Shown here piece after piece: positions 1 to 8,000 of a stretch of 64,000 nucleotides of DNA (the first letter of the stretch is position 1; each line of letters begins with the position of its first letter). Origin of the DNA: Hymenobacter arizonensis (lineage in GTDB: Bacteria > Bacteroidota > Bacteroidia > Cytophagales > Hymenobacteraceae); assembly GCF_900115775.1 (NCBI RefSeq), contig NZ_FOXS01000001.1, forward strand, positions 1,178,001 through 1,242,000, given 5' to 3'. The notes below the pieces were generated by a model. It saw nothing but the letters and a program-made list of their open reading frames with translations, did not search any database and was not told where the DNA came from. Both the position numbers and the translations under genes were made by a program.

Positions 1-260
1 TCGCGGGTGGGGCAGAGCACCAATACTTGTACGTCGCGGCTGTCGGCATCCACGCCGTCGATGGCGGGAATGGAGAAAGCAGCGGTTTTGCCGGTACCCG
101 TCTGGGCCTGGCCGATAACATCTTTGCCCGCGAGCAGCACGGGGATAGCAGCAGCCTGAATGGCCGAAGCTTCTTCGTAGCCCATCTCGGTGATGGCGCG
201 TTGTACTTCCTCAGAGAGGTTCAGTTCGTCAAAACGAACTACAATTTTTTCAGCTTCCAT
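1..260 (-). CDS. DEAD-box RNA helicase, N-terminal part (cut by window edge)
   Basis: The first 86 codons of an ATP-dependent RNA helicase that unwinds structured RNA in the cytoplasm. Reading starts at the ATG ending at 260. After a short lead come a Q-motif-like segment (FDELNL followed by SAIQAAAIP), the Walker A motif AQTGTGKT at about residues 52-59, and motif Ia (PTR) at the edge. The DEAD, SAT and C-terminal helicase motifs lie outside the window, so the subfamily (DeaD, RhlE or CshA type) cannot be told. The nearest downstream-facing gene on the same strand is the cold-shock gene at 741-935, which fits a cold-response neighbourhood. A TAccTTTG box at 440-447 implies a 5' leader of about 170 nt. 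Confidence 0.9.
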   Translation of the reverse strand, partial: MEAEKIVVRFDELNLSEEVQRAITEMGYEEASAIQAAAIPVLLAGKDVIGQAQTGTGKTAAFSIPAIDGVDADSRDVQVLVLCPTR

Positions 261-689
261 GAATGTGGAATTGGTAAAGGGGTAAGAGACTCGCTCCGAA
301 AACAGCCGTACTCAGCGACGTTTCCCCTCCTTCTACCTTGTCACAATCAGGCGGGAAAAACAACCAAAAAACTATGCGGCCAATGCGTATTGCCTCTTCT
401 AGGCTTGCGCGGACTTAGGGCCGTCCTCAAATGCGGGTGCAAAGGTACGGACTTTAAATCGCAATAGCTAAGGTGTACGGGAAATGATTTCGAGCGTCTC
501 AGCATACAAGCACTTATTGTGCGTGTTGCTGAGTTGCCTCAAGCATATTGCTGACGAAATAATTCCATAGCCGGATATGCGCGGCAAGTTCAGAAGGCTA
601 CGGTTTTACAGCTTACGCGGAAGCTGTGAATGCTTACTCATTGAGTATGACGTAACTTCTTCTTTCAGGACAGAGAAACTAAAGGGCAC
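261..689. other. intergenic region, helicase leader and upstream DNA
   Basis: About 430 bp without a credible gene. It holds the helicase leader and its -7 box (440-447). The open frame running left to right through 27-467 overlaps the helicase antisense and has no recognisable protein. Nothing else stands out apart from moderate AT richness at 480-660. Confidence 0.5.
440..447 (-). promoter_or_regulatory. -7 promoter box for the DEAD-box helicase
   Basis: TACCTTTG on the minus strand matches the Bacteroidota -7 consensus TAnnTTTG exactly. No TTG lies at the ideal 19-nt spacing, so the -33 element is weak. Inferred transcription start is about 175-180 nt before the helicase ATG, giving a long untranslated leader. 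Confidence 0.5.
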
Positions 690-717
690 AAAAAAAAGCC
701 CACCAAAGGCAGGCTTT
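690..717 (-). terminator. intrinsic terminator of the cold-shock gene
   Basis: On the minus strand AAAGCC at 717-712 pairs with GGCTTT at 700-695 and runs into a T-tract at 697-690. It lies about 24 nt past the cold-shock stop codon. Confidence 0.75.
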
Positions 718-740
718 CTTAATACAAAGCTAAGGCAGGA

Positions 741-935
741 CTAAACCAGCGATACTTTAACAGCATTCGGGCCTTTTTTGCCCTGAGCTACTTCAAATTG
801 AACTTTGTCGTTTTCGCGAATCGAGCTTACTTGCAGGTCGCTGATGTGTACGAAAATGTCTTCGCCAGTTTCGTCGTTTTTGATGAAACCAAAGCCTTTG
901 GTCTCATTAAAGAATTTTACCGTTCCGGTGGGCAT
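741..935 (-). CDS. cold-shock domain protein (CspA family)
   Basis: A 64-residue single cold-shock domain, the full length of the family. It is a small beta-barrel that binds single-stranded RNA or DNA and acts as an RNA chaperone. RNP1 (KGFGFI) is at about residues 13-18 and RNP2 (DIFVHI) at about 26-31, both intact with their aromatic residues. The start ATG is preceded by a roughly 60-nt leader and a near-perfect Bacteroidota promoter at 999-1028, and an intrinsic terminator follows, so it is a monocistronic unit. The promoter region is shared with the divergent thioesterase gene. Whether it is cold-inducible or constitutive cannot be read from sequence. Confidence 0.96.
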   Translation of the reverse strand: MPTGTVKFFNETKGFGFIKNDETGEDIFVHISDLQVSSIRENDKVQFEVAQGKKGPNAVKVSLV

Positions 936-998
936 GGTGGTTGTGTTGTGGTTTCCCTAAGCTTTTGGGCCACCGTGGCTTGGTTTCTTAGGTTGCGT

Positions 999-1028
999 CA
1001 AAGATAGGCAGAAATTCTAAACCACCAA
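999..1028 (-). promoter_or_regulatory. consensus promoter of the cold-shock gene
   Basis: TTG at 1028-1026, a spacer of exactly 19 nt, then TATCTTTG at 1006-999 on the minus strand. This is the textbook Bacteroidota sigma-70-type promoter (TTG-N19-TAnnTTTG) and is the best-matching promoter in the window together with that of phhA. Confidence 0.8.
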
Positions 1029-1090
1029 GTCGATAGCTATTTTTTTGAATGGATGCCGACCTTTGCCCGCTCCTTCCCTACCCAATAGCT

Positions 1091-1501
1091 ATGTCAGACG
1101 TTCCAGCCAACACTTTCTCGCATGAATTTCAGGTTCCAGCAAGCGCTATAGATGCGCTTGGACACGCTAATAATGTGGAGTATGTGCGCTGGGTGCAGGA
1201 CGTAGCTGGGGCCCACTGGTTAAGTATTTGCCCACCAGAAAAACACGAAGCGTACATATGGGTAGTGCGCGAACACCGCATTCGCTACAAGCAGTCCGCC
1301 TTTTTGGATGAAACGCTGCGGGCCACCACTTGGGTTGGCGAAACCAGTGGGGCTACTTCGCTCCGCTTAACCACAATTACCCGCGTTGCTGATAATGTGC
1401 TGCTGTGCGAGGCAGAAACTACCTGGGTGTTGCTGGACCCCAAGAGCGGCCGGCCGGTGCGGGTGACGCCCGAGATGGTGGAGTGGTTGAGGCCGAACTG
1501 A
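1091..1501 (+). CDS. acyl-CoA thioesterase, hot-dog fold (4HBT / YbgC-like)
   Basis: A 136-residue single-domain hot-dog protein expected to hydrolyse acyl-CoA thioesters in the cytoplasm. The family motif is at the N-terminus: D-x-x-GHANNVEYVRW at about residues 21-34, in which the Asp is the usual catalytic residue. The beta-strand segment IRYKQSAFLDETLRATTWV follows in the expected place. An upstream in-frame ATG at 1049 would add 14 residues before the conserved region; MSDVPANTF at 1091 gives the normal family length and was chosen. Substrate is not predictable. It is divergent from the cold-shock gene. Confidence 0.88.
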   Translation: MSDVPANTFSHEFQVPASAIDALGHANNVEYVRWVQDVAGAHWLSICPPEKHEAYIWVVREHRIRYKQSAFLDETLRATTWVGETSGATSLRLTTITRVADNVLLCEAETTWVLLDPKSGRPVRVTPEMVEWLRPN

Positions 1502-1543
1502 GTTCTATTTGAGCTTTGTAACATTCAAAATAGATAATTATGC

Positions 1544-2083
1544 ATGTCTATGCCCTTCGTATTACTGTTCCAATTAGTACTGCTTACATCTTTTCAAAGC
1601 AGTTCTAATGGACATCAAGGAGTGTGGAAAGTTATTAGCGTCAAGAATACAAAGCTGGAACTAGGGACGGTGAAAAGCAGCCTCAAAGATTTTCATAAAA
1701 TCAGACAGCGCTACATTGGTGATAACTTCAGCATCGAAAGCAACTCATTGAGTTTTCCCGAAAAGCTCAATGAAAAGGATGGTTATGGTAAAATATCAAA
1801 CCTGGTCGGGCAAGCCACTTTTAAAAAAGTCACTGACAATGATGCAATGAAACGTTGGCCGGGTGATGAATTAACCTGTAATTACAAATCAGAAAACACT
1901 TGTCTTGTAAGCGATTCATTCATGAAGCTACTTGGCAATTCATCTAATGATTTGATGGTTATTACTTACCAAAGTAATAACCCCAATAATTTCGTAGCTA
2001 GGCTATGTATTATTGATAATAACCTTGCTGGTCTACTGTTAGATAATTATCAAGTGTTATTAATTCTGAAACGTATTAAATAG
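1544..2083 (+). CDS. hypothetical secreted protein, AT-rich
   Basis: A 179-residue protein I do not recognise. Residues 1-23 look like a signal peptide (hydrophobic PFVLLFQLVLLTSF, then polar). The mature part opens with GVWKVISVKN, reminiscent of the GxW strand of lipocalin-like or copper-resistance-type beta-barrels, but this is only a hint. The base composition is clearly more AT-rich than its neighbours and codon use differs (many AAT, AAA, TTA), suggesting recent acquisition. It ends 6 bp before the GTG start of the helicase gene. No promoter could be assigned. Confidence 0.6.
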   Translation: MSMPFVLLFQLVLLTSFQSSSNGHQGVWKVISVKNTKLELGTVKSSLKDFHKIRQRYIGDNFSIESNSLSFPEKLNEKDGYGKISNLVGQATFKKVTDNDAMKRWPGDELTCNYKSENTCLVSDSFMKLLGNSSNDLMVITYQSNNPNNFVARLCIIDNNLAGLLLDNYQVLLILKRIK

Positions 2084-2089
2084 AAAACA

Positions 2090-5000
2090 GTGCCTGCTTC
2101 ATTCCGCATTTACTCCTCTTCTGCCGGCTCGGGCAAGACCTATCAGCTTACTAAAGAATACCTCGTGCTGGCCTTAGGAGCAGATGACCCCTCCTATTTC
2201 AAGCGCATTCTGGCCATCACGTTCACCAACGATGCGGCGGGGGAAATGAAGGAGCGGATTGTGGGGGCTTTGCGGCGCTTTGCGTATCCGGAAACCGGCA
2301 AAGTAGATGGGCTGCTGGCCGAGGTAGCGGCGGAACTGGGTGCAGGCGGGCACCTACCACCGCACGCCCGCACGCCTGAGGAACGGCAGCGGGAAGTGCA
2401 ACGGCGCGCTACCGAAACGTTTCGGCTGGTGCTGTACCACTACGCCGATTTTGCAGTGAGTACCATCGACTCCTTTGTACAGCGCATTGTGACGGCTTTC
2501 ACGCGGGAATTGGGCCTGCCGGCCACGTTTGAAGTAGAACTGGATACCGATAGTGTGCTGCAAAGCGCCGTGGCCACGTTGCTCGACAAGGTAAACCGCG
2601 ACCCCAATACCAAGCTGCTCTCGCAGACGCTGGCGGAATATGCGCTGGGCCAAGCCGAAGAAGGCAAAAGCTGGAGCCGCCTGCCAGAAGAACTGGCCAC
2701 TTTTGGCAAGGTGCTGTTTAATGAAACGGTGCAGGAGGCAGTGGCCCAGCTGGGCAAATTGTCCCTGGCTGATTTCCGGCGGCTGGACCGCGAAATCAGG
2801 GCGCGGCGCACGGAGATTGAAACTGCTTTTGCGCAAACGCAGGAGCTGGGAGCCGCGGTGCTGGCCGATGCGAATGTGAGCGTGGATGATTTGTATTACG
2901 GCAAAACCGGCATTGGCCAGTATGTGCAAAAGGGCGTGGCGTTGCTACAGCCCGATGCCGGCCCCAATAGCTACGTGCGCAAAACACTGGCCGAGGACAA
3001 ATGGTACGGTGGGAAAATTAAATCGCCGGTTGACAAAGCACGCGTGGATTTAGTGCGAGAGCCGCTCAGTCAATTGGTGGCCACGCTGGATGAATTGCGC
3101 ACGAAGTATCTGCCTAATTACGGCTTGCTGTCGGCTATGCAGCCGTATTTATTTCATGCCTCGCTGCTAAGTGAATTAAATAAGATTGTGGAGCAAATCA
3201 GCATGGAGCGCAACGTGGTGCTGATTTCGGAATTTAACCGGCGCATTGCCAGCATTGTGCTCACCGAACCAGTGCCGTTTTTATATGAGCGGCTGGGCGA
3301 GCGGTACGAGCATATTCTGATTGACGAGTTTCAGGACACTTCGGTGCTGCAGTGGAACAACCTGTTACCGCTGGTAGAAAACACCCTGGCCAATGGTCAT
3401 TCCAGCCTGGCGGTGGGCGATGCCAAGCAGGCCATTTACCGGTGGCGCGGGGGCGAGATGGAGCAGATTCTGCGCCTGCACCAGGGCAATACCGAGGCGC
3501 TGGTAGCAAAAGCCAAGGAGGAAGAAATGCGCGAGCTGCTGCGGCACCGCTACGAGTCGTTTAATGGTAAGCTCGAGGCCAAGGCATTGCAAGTGAACTA
3601 CCGCTCGGCGCGGGAAATTGTCGACTTCAACAACACGTTTTTTGAGGCCATTAGCCAGCGGCACGCGGTGCTGGGCTTGGTGGGCGGCATTTACGACCAT
3701 GCTTTTGGGCAACAGGTACCAACGTCGTTGAGCGAGGCGCAACAGGGTCATGTGGAGCTGCTTTTTACTCAGAAAGATGCCCCCGCCATGCGCTACGACG
3801 CCAGCGCGGGCACCTACACCAGCGAGCCCCTCCCCGGCCACGTGCCCGAAGCGGTGTTGAACTACGACGAAAGCACCTGCTACCTGACCCTGCAGCTGGT
3901 GGAGCAGGCCTTGCGCGACGGTTACGCCCTTAGTGACATTTCGGTGCTGTGCCGGACTCGCTACGCCAGTAAGATTATAGCCAAGTTCCTGAAGGAACGG
4001 GGCTATCCTATTATTTCGGCCGATTCGCTGGCGCTGGAATTTGCGGAAGTGGTGAACCTGCTCGTGGGCATTCTGCGGGTGCTGCACCAGCCGGCCGATA
4101 CGCTGGCGCGGGCCGAAGCATTGCTTTTGGTAGACAAAGTGGTGCGGGGCCTCGCTCCTACTCCGACCCGCGCCCGGCACATTGCCCAAATCGCGAATGA
4201 GCACCACGGCAAGCCATTCTTTGACGAGCTGCGCGCCCTGGGCTACGATGTGCGGGAAGACGAAACCGGCAACCTGGGGCTTTATGAATTGGCCGAGCGG
4301 CTGCTGAACCTGTTTGGCTTGCTGGGCCGCAACGGCGAGAGCGACTACCTATTCCGCTTCCTGGATTTGACGCTGGAATACAGCCTGAAATTTGGCAATA
4401 ACCTGGGCAACTTCCTCACGCATTGGGAGGAGCGCAAGGGCCGCATCAGCATTAATGCGCCGGGCGGGCGCGAGGCCATCACCATCACCACGGTGCACAA
4501 GGCCAAGGGATTGGCGTATGGAGTGGTCATTGTGCCCTTTGCCGACTGGAGCTTGGAACCTCACCGCGGCACATTACTCTGGGGGCATCTGGAAGCGCAC
4601 GAGAAACCCCTGGACGCCATGCCGGAGGTGGCAGTAGTTAGCCTGAGTAAGGGCATTCAGCAAACGGCGCTGGCCCCGCAGTACGACGAAGAGCGGGAAA
4701 AAACCTTCCTGGAAGGCCTGAATACGCTGTACGTAGCGTTTACGAGGCCACGCCACCGGCTATATGTTATCAGCAAGCGGCCCGACGAAAAGAAGAGCAC
4801 CAAGGCTTCGGAAGACGCTGAGGCAACCGCTCCTATCTCGGCGGCACGCAACGTGGCCGACCTGCTGCACGGCTACCTACTAGGCCGTGGCGAATGGCAG
4901 GAAGACCAGGTGTCTTTTGTGGTTTCAAAGGGCTCTCTGGCAGCAAAAAAGAATACTTCCAGGGCATCAACAGCTAATAGCTTCGACCTGACTAATCTGG

Positions 5001-5530
5001 CCGCTGCGCCCTGGGAAGACCGGCTCAAGCTGCGGCGCCACGCCACAACGCTTTTTGACTTCGATGAGCAACAGGCCCAGGGCGAGTGGAATCGTAAGCT
5101 ACATTATGCCCTGCGCCGCCTACTTAAGGCTTCCGATGTGGGCCGGGTAGCCAGCCAGCTCGTAGCTGAGGGAATATTGGCCGCCCGCGAACGACCAGCA
5201 CTGGTGGAAAGCCTGGAAAAGCTGGTGACTGACCCGCGCTTGGCCCCCTACTTCGCCCCGCACCTGAGTGTGGAAACTGAACGCGAAATCCTTGTTGGTG
5301 GCGTGAAGTTGCGCGACTACAAACCCGACCGCGTGGTGCTCGACCCGTCGCTGGAAGAGCACAACCGCATTGGCGGCCGCGTAACACTGATGGATTTCCG
5401 GTTGCCCCCGCCGCATGAAAAACACAAGCGGCTGCTGCGTAATTACGCTACGTTGTTTGAGGAGTTAGGCTACTCTGAAGTGCGTGGGGTAATATATTAT
5501 TTCGGTACCGGAGAAGTGGTAACGGTGTAA
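2090..5530 (+). CDS. UvrD/RecB-type helicase with C-terminal nuclease-like domain (AddA-like)
   Basis: An 1146-residue superfamily-1 helicase of the AddA/RecB group, which processes double-strand breaks for recombination. Motifs in order: Walker A SSAGSGKT (about 9-16), Ia ITFTNDAAGEMKERI (about 42-56), II LIDEFQDT (about 409-416), III VGDAKQAIYRWRGG (about 443-456), IV VNYRS, V TVHKAKGLAYGVVIVPF (about 800-816), VI LYVAFTRPRHRLYV (about 880-893). The C-terminus resembles a PD-(D/E)xK nuclease: PDRV, then LMDFRLP where the family usually has D-Y-K, and HKRLLRNY where Q-x-x-x-Y is usual, so the nuclease may be weak or dead. The start is GTG. The usual AddB-type partner is not adjacent. Confidence 0.92.
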   Translation: MPASFRIYSSSAGSGKTYQLTKEYLVLALGADDPSYFKRILAITFTNDAAGEMKERIVGALRRFAYPETGKVDGLLAEVAAELGAGGHLPPHARTPEERQREVQRRATETFRLVLYHYADFAVSTIDSFVQRIVTAFTRELGLPATFEVELDTDSVLQSAVATLLDKVNRDPNTKLLSQTLAEYALGQAEEGKSWSRLPEELATFGKVLFNETVQEAVAQLGKLSLADFRRLDREIRARRTEIETAFAQTQELGAAVLADANVSVDDLYYGKTGIGQYVQKGVALLQPDAGPNSYVRKTLAEDKWYGGKIKSPVDKARVDLVREPLSQLVATLDELRTKYLPNYGLLSAMQPYLFHASLLSELNKIVEQISMERNVVLISEFNRRIASIVLTEPVPFLYERLGERYEHILIDEFQDTSVLQWNNLLPLVENTLANGHSSLAVGDAKQAIYRWRGGEMEQILRLHQGNTEALVAKAKEEEMRELLRHRYESFNGKLEAKALQVNYRSAREIVDFNNTFFEAISQRHAVLGLVGGIYDHAFGQQVPTSLSEAQQGHVELLFTQKDAPAMRYDASAGTYTSEPLPGHVPEAVLNYDESTCYLTLQLVEQALRDGYALSDISVLCRTRYASKIIAKFLKERGYPIISADSLALEFAEVVNLLVGILRVLHQPADTLARAEALLLVDKVVRGLAPTPTRARHIAQIANEHHGKPFFDELRALGYDVREDETGNLGLYELAERLLNLFGLLGRNGESDYLFRFLDLTLEYSLKFGNNLGNFLTHWEERKGRISINAPGGREAITITTVHKAKGLAYGVVIVPFADWSLEPHRGTLLWGHLEAHEKPLDAMPEVAVVSLSKGIQQTALAPQYDEEREKTFLEGLNTLYVAFTRPRHRLYVISKRPDEKKSTKASEDAEATAPISAARNVADLLHGYLLGRGEWQEDQVSFVVSKGSLAAKKNTSRASTANSFDLTNLAAAPWEDRLKLRRHATTLFDFDEQQAQGEWNRKLHYALRRLLKASDVGRVASQLVAEGILAARERPALVESLEKLVTDPRLAPYFAPHLSVETEREILVGGVKLRDYKPDRVVLDPSLEEHNRIGGRVTLMDFRLPPPHEKHKRLLRNYATLFEELGYSEVRGVIYYFGTGEVVTV

Positions 5531-5570
5531 TTATACTCATCGCGAAGTGGCATGCGGAAATCGGCTGGCG

Positions 5571-5675
5571 GAGATAGCGACGCAATATCTTGCGTCTCGT
5601 CGTTGAACGACTGTTGAACGACTTGACTAGCACACCTCAACGGCGCGGTCCCGGAGACGCAAAATGTTGCGTCTC
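5571..5675. repeat. paired GAGACGCAA/TTGCGTCTC palindromes
   Basis: Two hairpins of one sequence family. GACGCAA-tatc-TTGCGTC is at 5579-5596, and GAGACGCAA-aatg-TTGCGTCTC at 5654-5675 is a 9-bp perfect stem. Between them GTTGAACGAC is repeated twice. The layout resembles a REP doublet between the helicase gene and the convergent membrane protein gene. Confidence 0.7.
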
Positions 5676-5788
5676 TACCCCGCTCTCGCAAACCACTTCC
5701 TGACCAGTATAAATAAAGATGATTGCATCAACACTCATGTCACTTTTTTCACAGCACGAGTGTCCTAACTATTTAAATGTTTTAAACT

Positions 5789-5840
5789 AATAAACCGGGC
5801 TTTCGCAACCTCCTTAAGCTCGCGAAAAGTCCGGATTATT
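5789..5840. terminator. imperfect hairpin, possible terminator of the VKOR-like gene
   Basis: The arms AATAAACCGGGCTTTCGC (from 5789) and GCGAAAAGTCCGGATTATT (to 5840) pair with a few mismatches. It lies just past the stop of the minus-strand gene at 5858-6397. There is no strong T-tract, so the terminator role is tentative. Confidence 0.45.
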
Positions 5841-5857
5841 AATTACAGATTGGTAAA

Positions 5858-6397
5858 TTAATTATTTGCAATAGCTGGTTGCGTGCGGCGACCAAATAAC
5901 TGTTTTACTGCTTTTATTAATTCTGGGGCAGCCAGCACTACAGAGGCAATTGAGGCAATAGTGGCAACTTGGCAATAAGCGCATAACGCTTTGTTTTCCT
6001 GCCATTCTTCCTGACCTAATTTAACGGCTGTGCCGGTATCAATCAGCGTTTTCACACCCATCGCGACGGGCAACAACGGGCTTTGGATGGCGCGGTGTTC
6101 TCCACCGGCGCTGGCCAGCGCGGCCGTGATGCCGTAATTCACTACCATGAGCAGGGCATCGGGGGTGGCCATGCGCTTGTAGGCGTAGGTCGACGCATCT
6201 ACTTTGTCGGCATTAAAAAGGCTGTGGGGCGGTGGGTCGGGCAAGTGCTTGATGATGCCGGTTTGGTAGAGGCTCACTATTTGACCCATGGCCGTACCGA
6301 ATAGCGAGAGGCCGATAATCCAGCGGCGCCGAGTAAGGTCGGACGAAACGCCTTCGCGCAGCTCATGGCTCAACTGCAATGGAGAGGGATTTGGCAT
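5858..6397 (-). CDS. membrane protein with CxxC, vitamin K epoxide reductase-like
   Basis: A 179-residue membrane protein with about four hydrophobic helices (near residues 25-48, 78-98, 105-125, 140-162). The motif LCAYCQVATIASIASVV, a CxxC pair at the head of the last helix, is typical of VKOR-type quinone-dependent disulfide enzymes. In that family the pair passes electrons between thiol partners and quinones. The paired loop cysteines of classical VKOR are not seen here, so it may be a reduced or divergent member. The fold call rests on the CxxC-helix and size only. It stands alone between a convergent helicase and a divergent LRR-kinase gene. Confidence 0.6.
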   Translation of the reverse strand: MPNPSPLQLSHELREGVSSDLTRRRWIIGLSLFGTAMGQIVSLYQTGIIKHLPDPPPHSLFNADKVDASTYAYKRMATPDALLMVVNYGITAALASAGGEHRAIQSPLLPVAMGVKTLIDTGTAVKLGQEEWQENKALCAYCQVATIASIASVVLAAPELIKAVKQLFGRRTQPAIANN

Positions 6398-6583
6398 AAG
6401 AAAAAGGAAAGAATGAGGTGTGGACTATCAAAAAATACGCACTGGCAACCGCTAGGTTTTGGCAATCGTGGCTGTTGTTGAGCTTAATAATCAGCTCCCA
6501 GCTCGATTTTTAGCCATCGCGCTGTGTAATTCTTATGCCATTATTGGAAGCGACCTTCAGCTTGCTCTGCCGAACTTTGCGCC

Positions 6584-7936
6584 ATGCACACCCTCGAACA
6601 ATTGCGCGCCGGCGAGCTGGCCGGCATTAGTCGGCTCGATTTGGCCGCTGGCCTGACCGAATTTCCCCGCGAGATTTTTGACTTAGCCGACACCCTAGAG
6701 GTACTCAACCTCTCAGGCAATGCCCTTTCTACTTTGCCCGACGACCTAGGGCGGCTGCACAAGTTGCGCGTGCTGTTTTGTTCCGACAACCGCTTTACCG
6801 CCGTGCCTGCGGTGCTGGGGCAGTGCCCGCAGCTCAGTATGGTAGGCTTCAAGGCCAACCAGATTCGCACGCTGCCCGCAGCGGCGCTCACCCCGGCCCT
6901 GCGCTGGCTGATTCTGACCGATAACCAACTCAATGAACTCCCCGCTGAGATAGGCACCTGCACGCAGCTACAAAAGCTAATGCTGGCGGGCAACCAGCTG
7001 CGCGAGCTGCCTGAGCAACTGGCCGCCTGTGTCAACCTGGAGCTGCTGCGCATAGCCGCCAACCAGCTGACAGAGCTGCCGGCATGGCTGCTGGCCATGC
7101 CCCGGCTGGCCTGGCTGGCCTATGCCGGCAATCCGTTTGGTGCACAGGCTGAGGCGGCTGTAACGGAGAGTCAGGTCATTGATATTGTTAACTGGGAGCA
7201 GCTCGTCATAGAGCAGCAGCTGGGCGAAGGGGCTTCGGGGGTTATTTACCAAGCGAAATGGCAGCGCGCTGATGAGGCCGTGGCCGAAGTTGCCGTAAAG
7301 CTTTTCAAAGGAGCCTTGACCAGCGACGGCCTGCCGCACAGCGAAATGGCGGCCTGCATCGGTGCGGGCACTCACCCCAACCTGATTGCCGTGAAAGGCA
7401 AAATAGTTCAACACCCGGCCCAGGCCGAAGGGCTGGTGCTGGAGCTCATCAGCTCGCATTTTCGCAATCTTGCGGGCCCGCCCAGCCTGGCTACATGCAC
7501 GCGGGACGTGTACGCACCGGGCACGTCTTTCACCCTAGAAACTGCCCTGCGCACTGCATTGGATATTGCCGCCGCCACTCAGCACCTCCACGCCCGGGGC
7601 ATTTTACACGGTGACTTGTATGCCCATAACATCCTCACAATGGATACGGGCAAGGCCCTGCTGGGTGATTTTGGTGCGGCCTGCTTTTTTTCGCCTGACG
7701 AAGCGACAACCAGCCAAGCCTTGCAGCGAATCGAAACCCGCGCTTTTGGCTGCCTGCTCGAAGAGTTACTGACTCATTGTACTGCTTCGGCAGCCTCCGA
7801 GCCTGCCATGGCGGCGCTGTGGGAGCTGCAAAAACAATGTGTGCAGCCCACTGTGGCTGCTCGCCCTTTGTTCAGCGAAATTCACGATACACTGATGCAG
7901 GCGAAAGCAGCTGCCGCGAAGCAGCTAGCTGTTTAG
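6584..7936 (+). CDS. leucine-rich-repeat protein kinase
   Basis: A 450-residue fusion. Residues about 15-195 hold roughly seven leucine-rich repeats of 22-23 residues (LxxLxLxxNxLxxLPxxL; for example LVLAGNQLRELPEQL-like units). Residues about 205-445 are a eukaryotic-type Ser/Thr kinase: glycine loop GEGASGVIY (about 214), VAVK lysine (about 238), HGDLYAHN catalytic loop (about 342) and DFG (about 361). The catalytic Asp, Asn and DFG Asp are kept, while the usual HRD Arg is Gly and the loop Lys is Tyr. There is no signal peptide or membrane segment, so it is cytoplasmic. LRRs usually bind proteins, suggesting a partner-sensing kinase; its targets are unknown. Confidence 0.9.
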   Translation: MHTLEQLRAGELAGISRLDLAAGLTEFPREIFDLADTLEVLNLSGNALSTLPDDLGRLHKLRVLFCSDNRFTAVPAVLGQCPQLSMVGFKANQIRTLPAAALTPALRWLILTDNQLNELPAEIGTCTQLQKLMLAGNQLRELPEQLAACVNLELLRIAANQLTELPAWLLAMPRLAWLAYAGNPFGAQAEAAVTESQVIDIVNWEQLVIEQQLGEGASGVIYQAKWQRADEAVAEVAVKLFKGALTSDGLPHSEMAACIGAGTHPNLIAVKGKIVQHPAQAEGLVLELISSHFRNLAGPPSLATCTRDVYAPGTSFTLETALRTALDIAAATQHLHARGILHGDLYAHNILTMDTGKALLGDFGAACFFSPDEATTSQALQRIETRAFGCLLEELLTHCTASAASEPAMAALWELQKQCVQPTVAARPLFSEIHDTLMQAKAAAAKQLAV

Positions 7937-8000
7937 CTAGTGCTGCTTCATTTGTCGCTATTGATAAACTGGGCGGCGCAAACCAGCCTTGCGGCGCTAC

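Noticed and set aside
27..467. Open frame of 146 codons on the plus strand
   Set aside because: Antisense to the DEAD-box helicase start and its leader, with no recognisable protein; the helicase motifs on the minus strand are unambiguous.
3365..4207. 280-codon minus-strand frame
   Set aside because: Antisense to the helicase gene, whose motifs II to IV lie exactly here.
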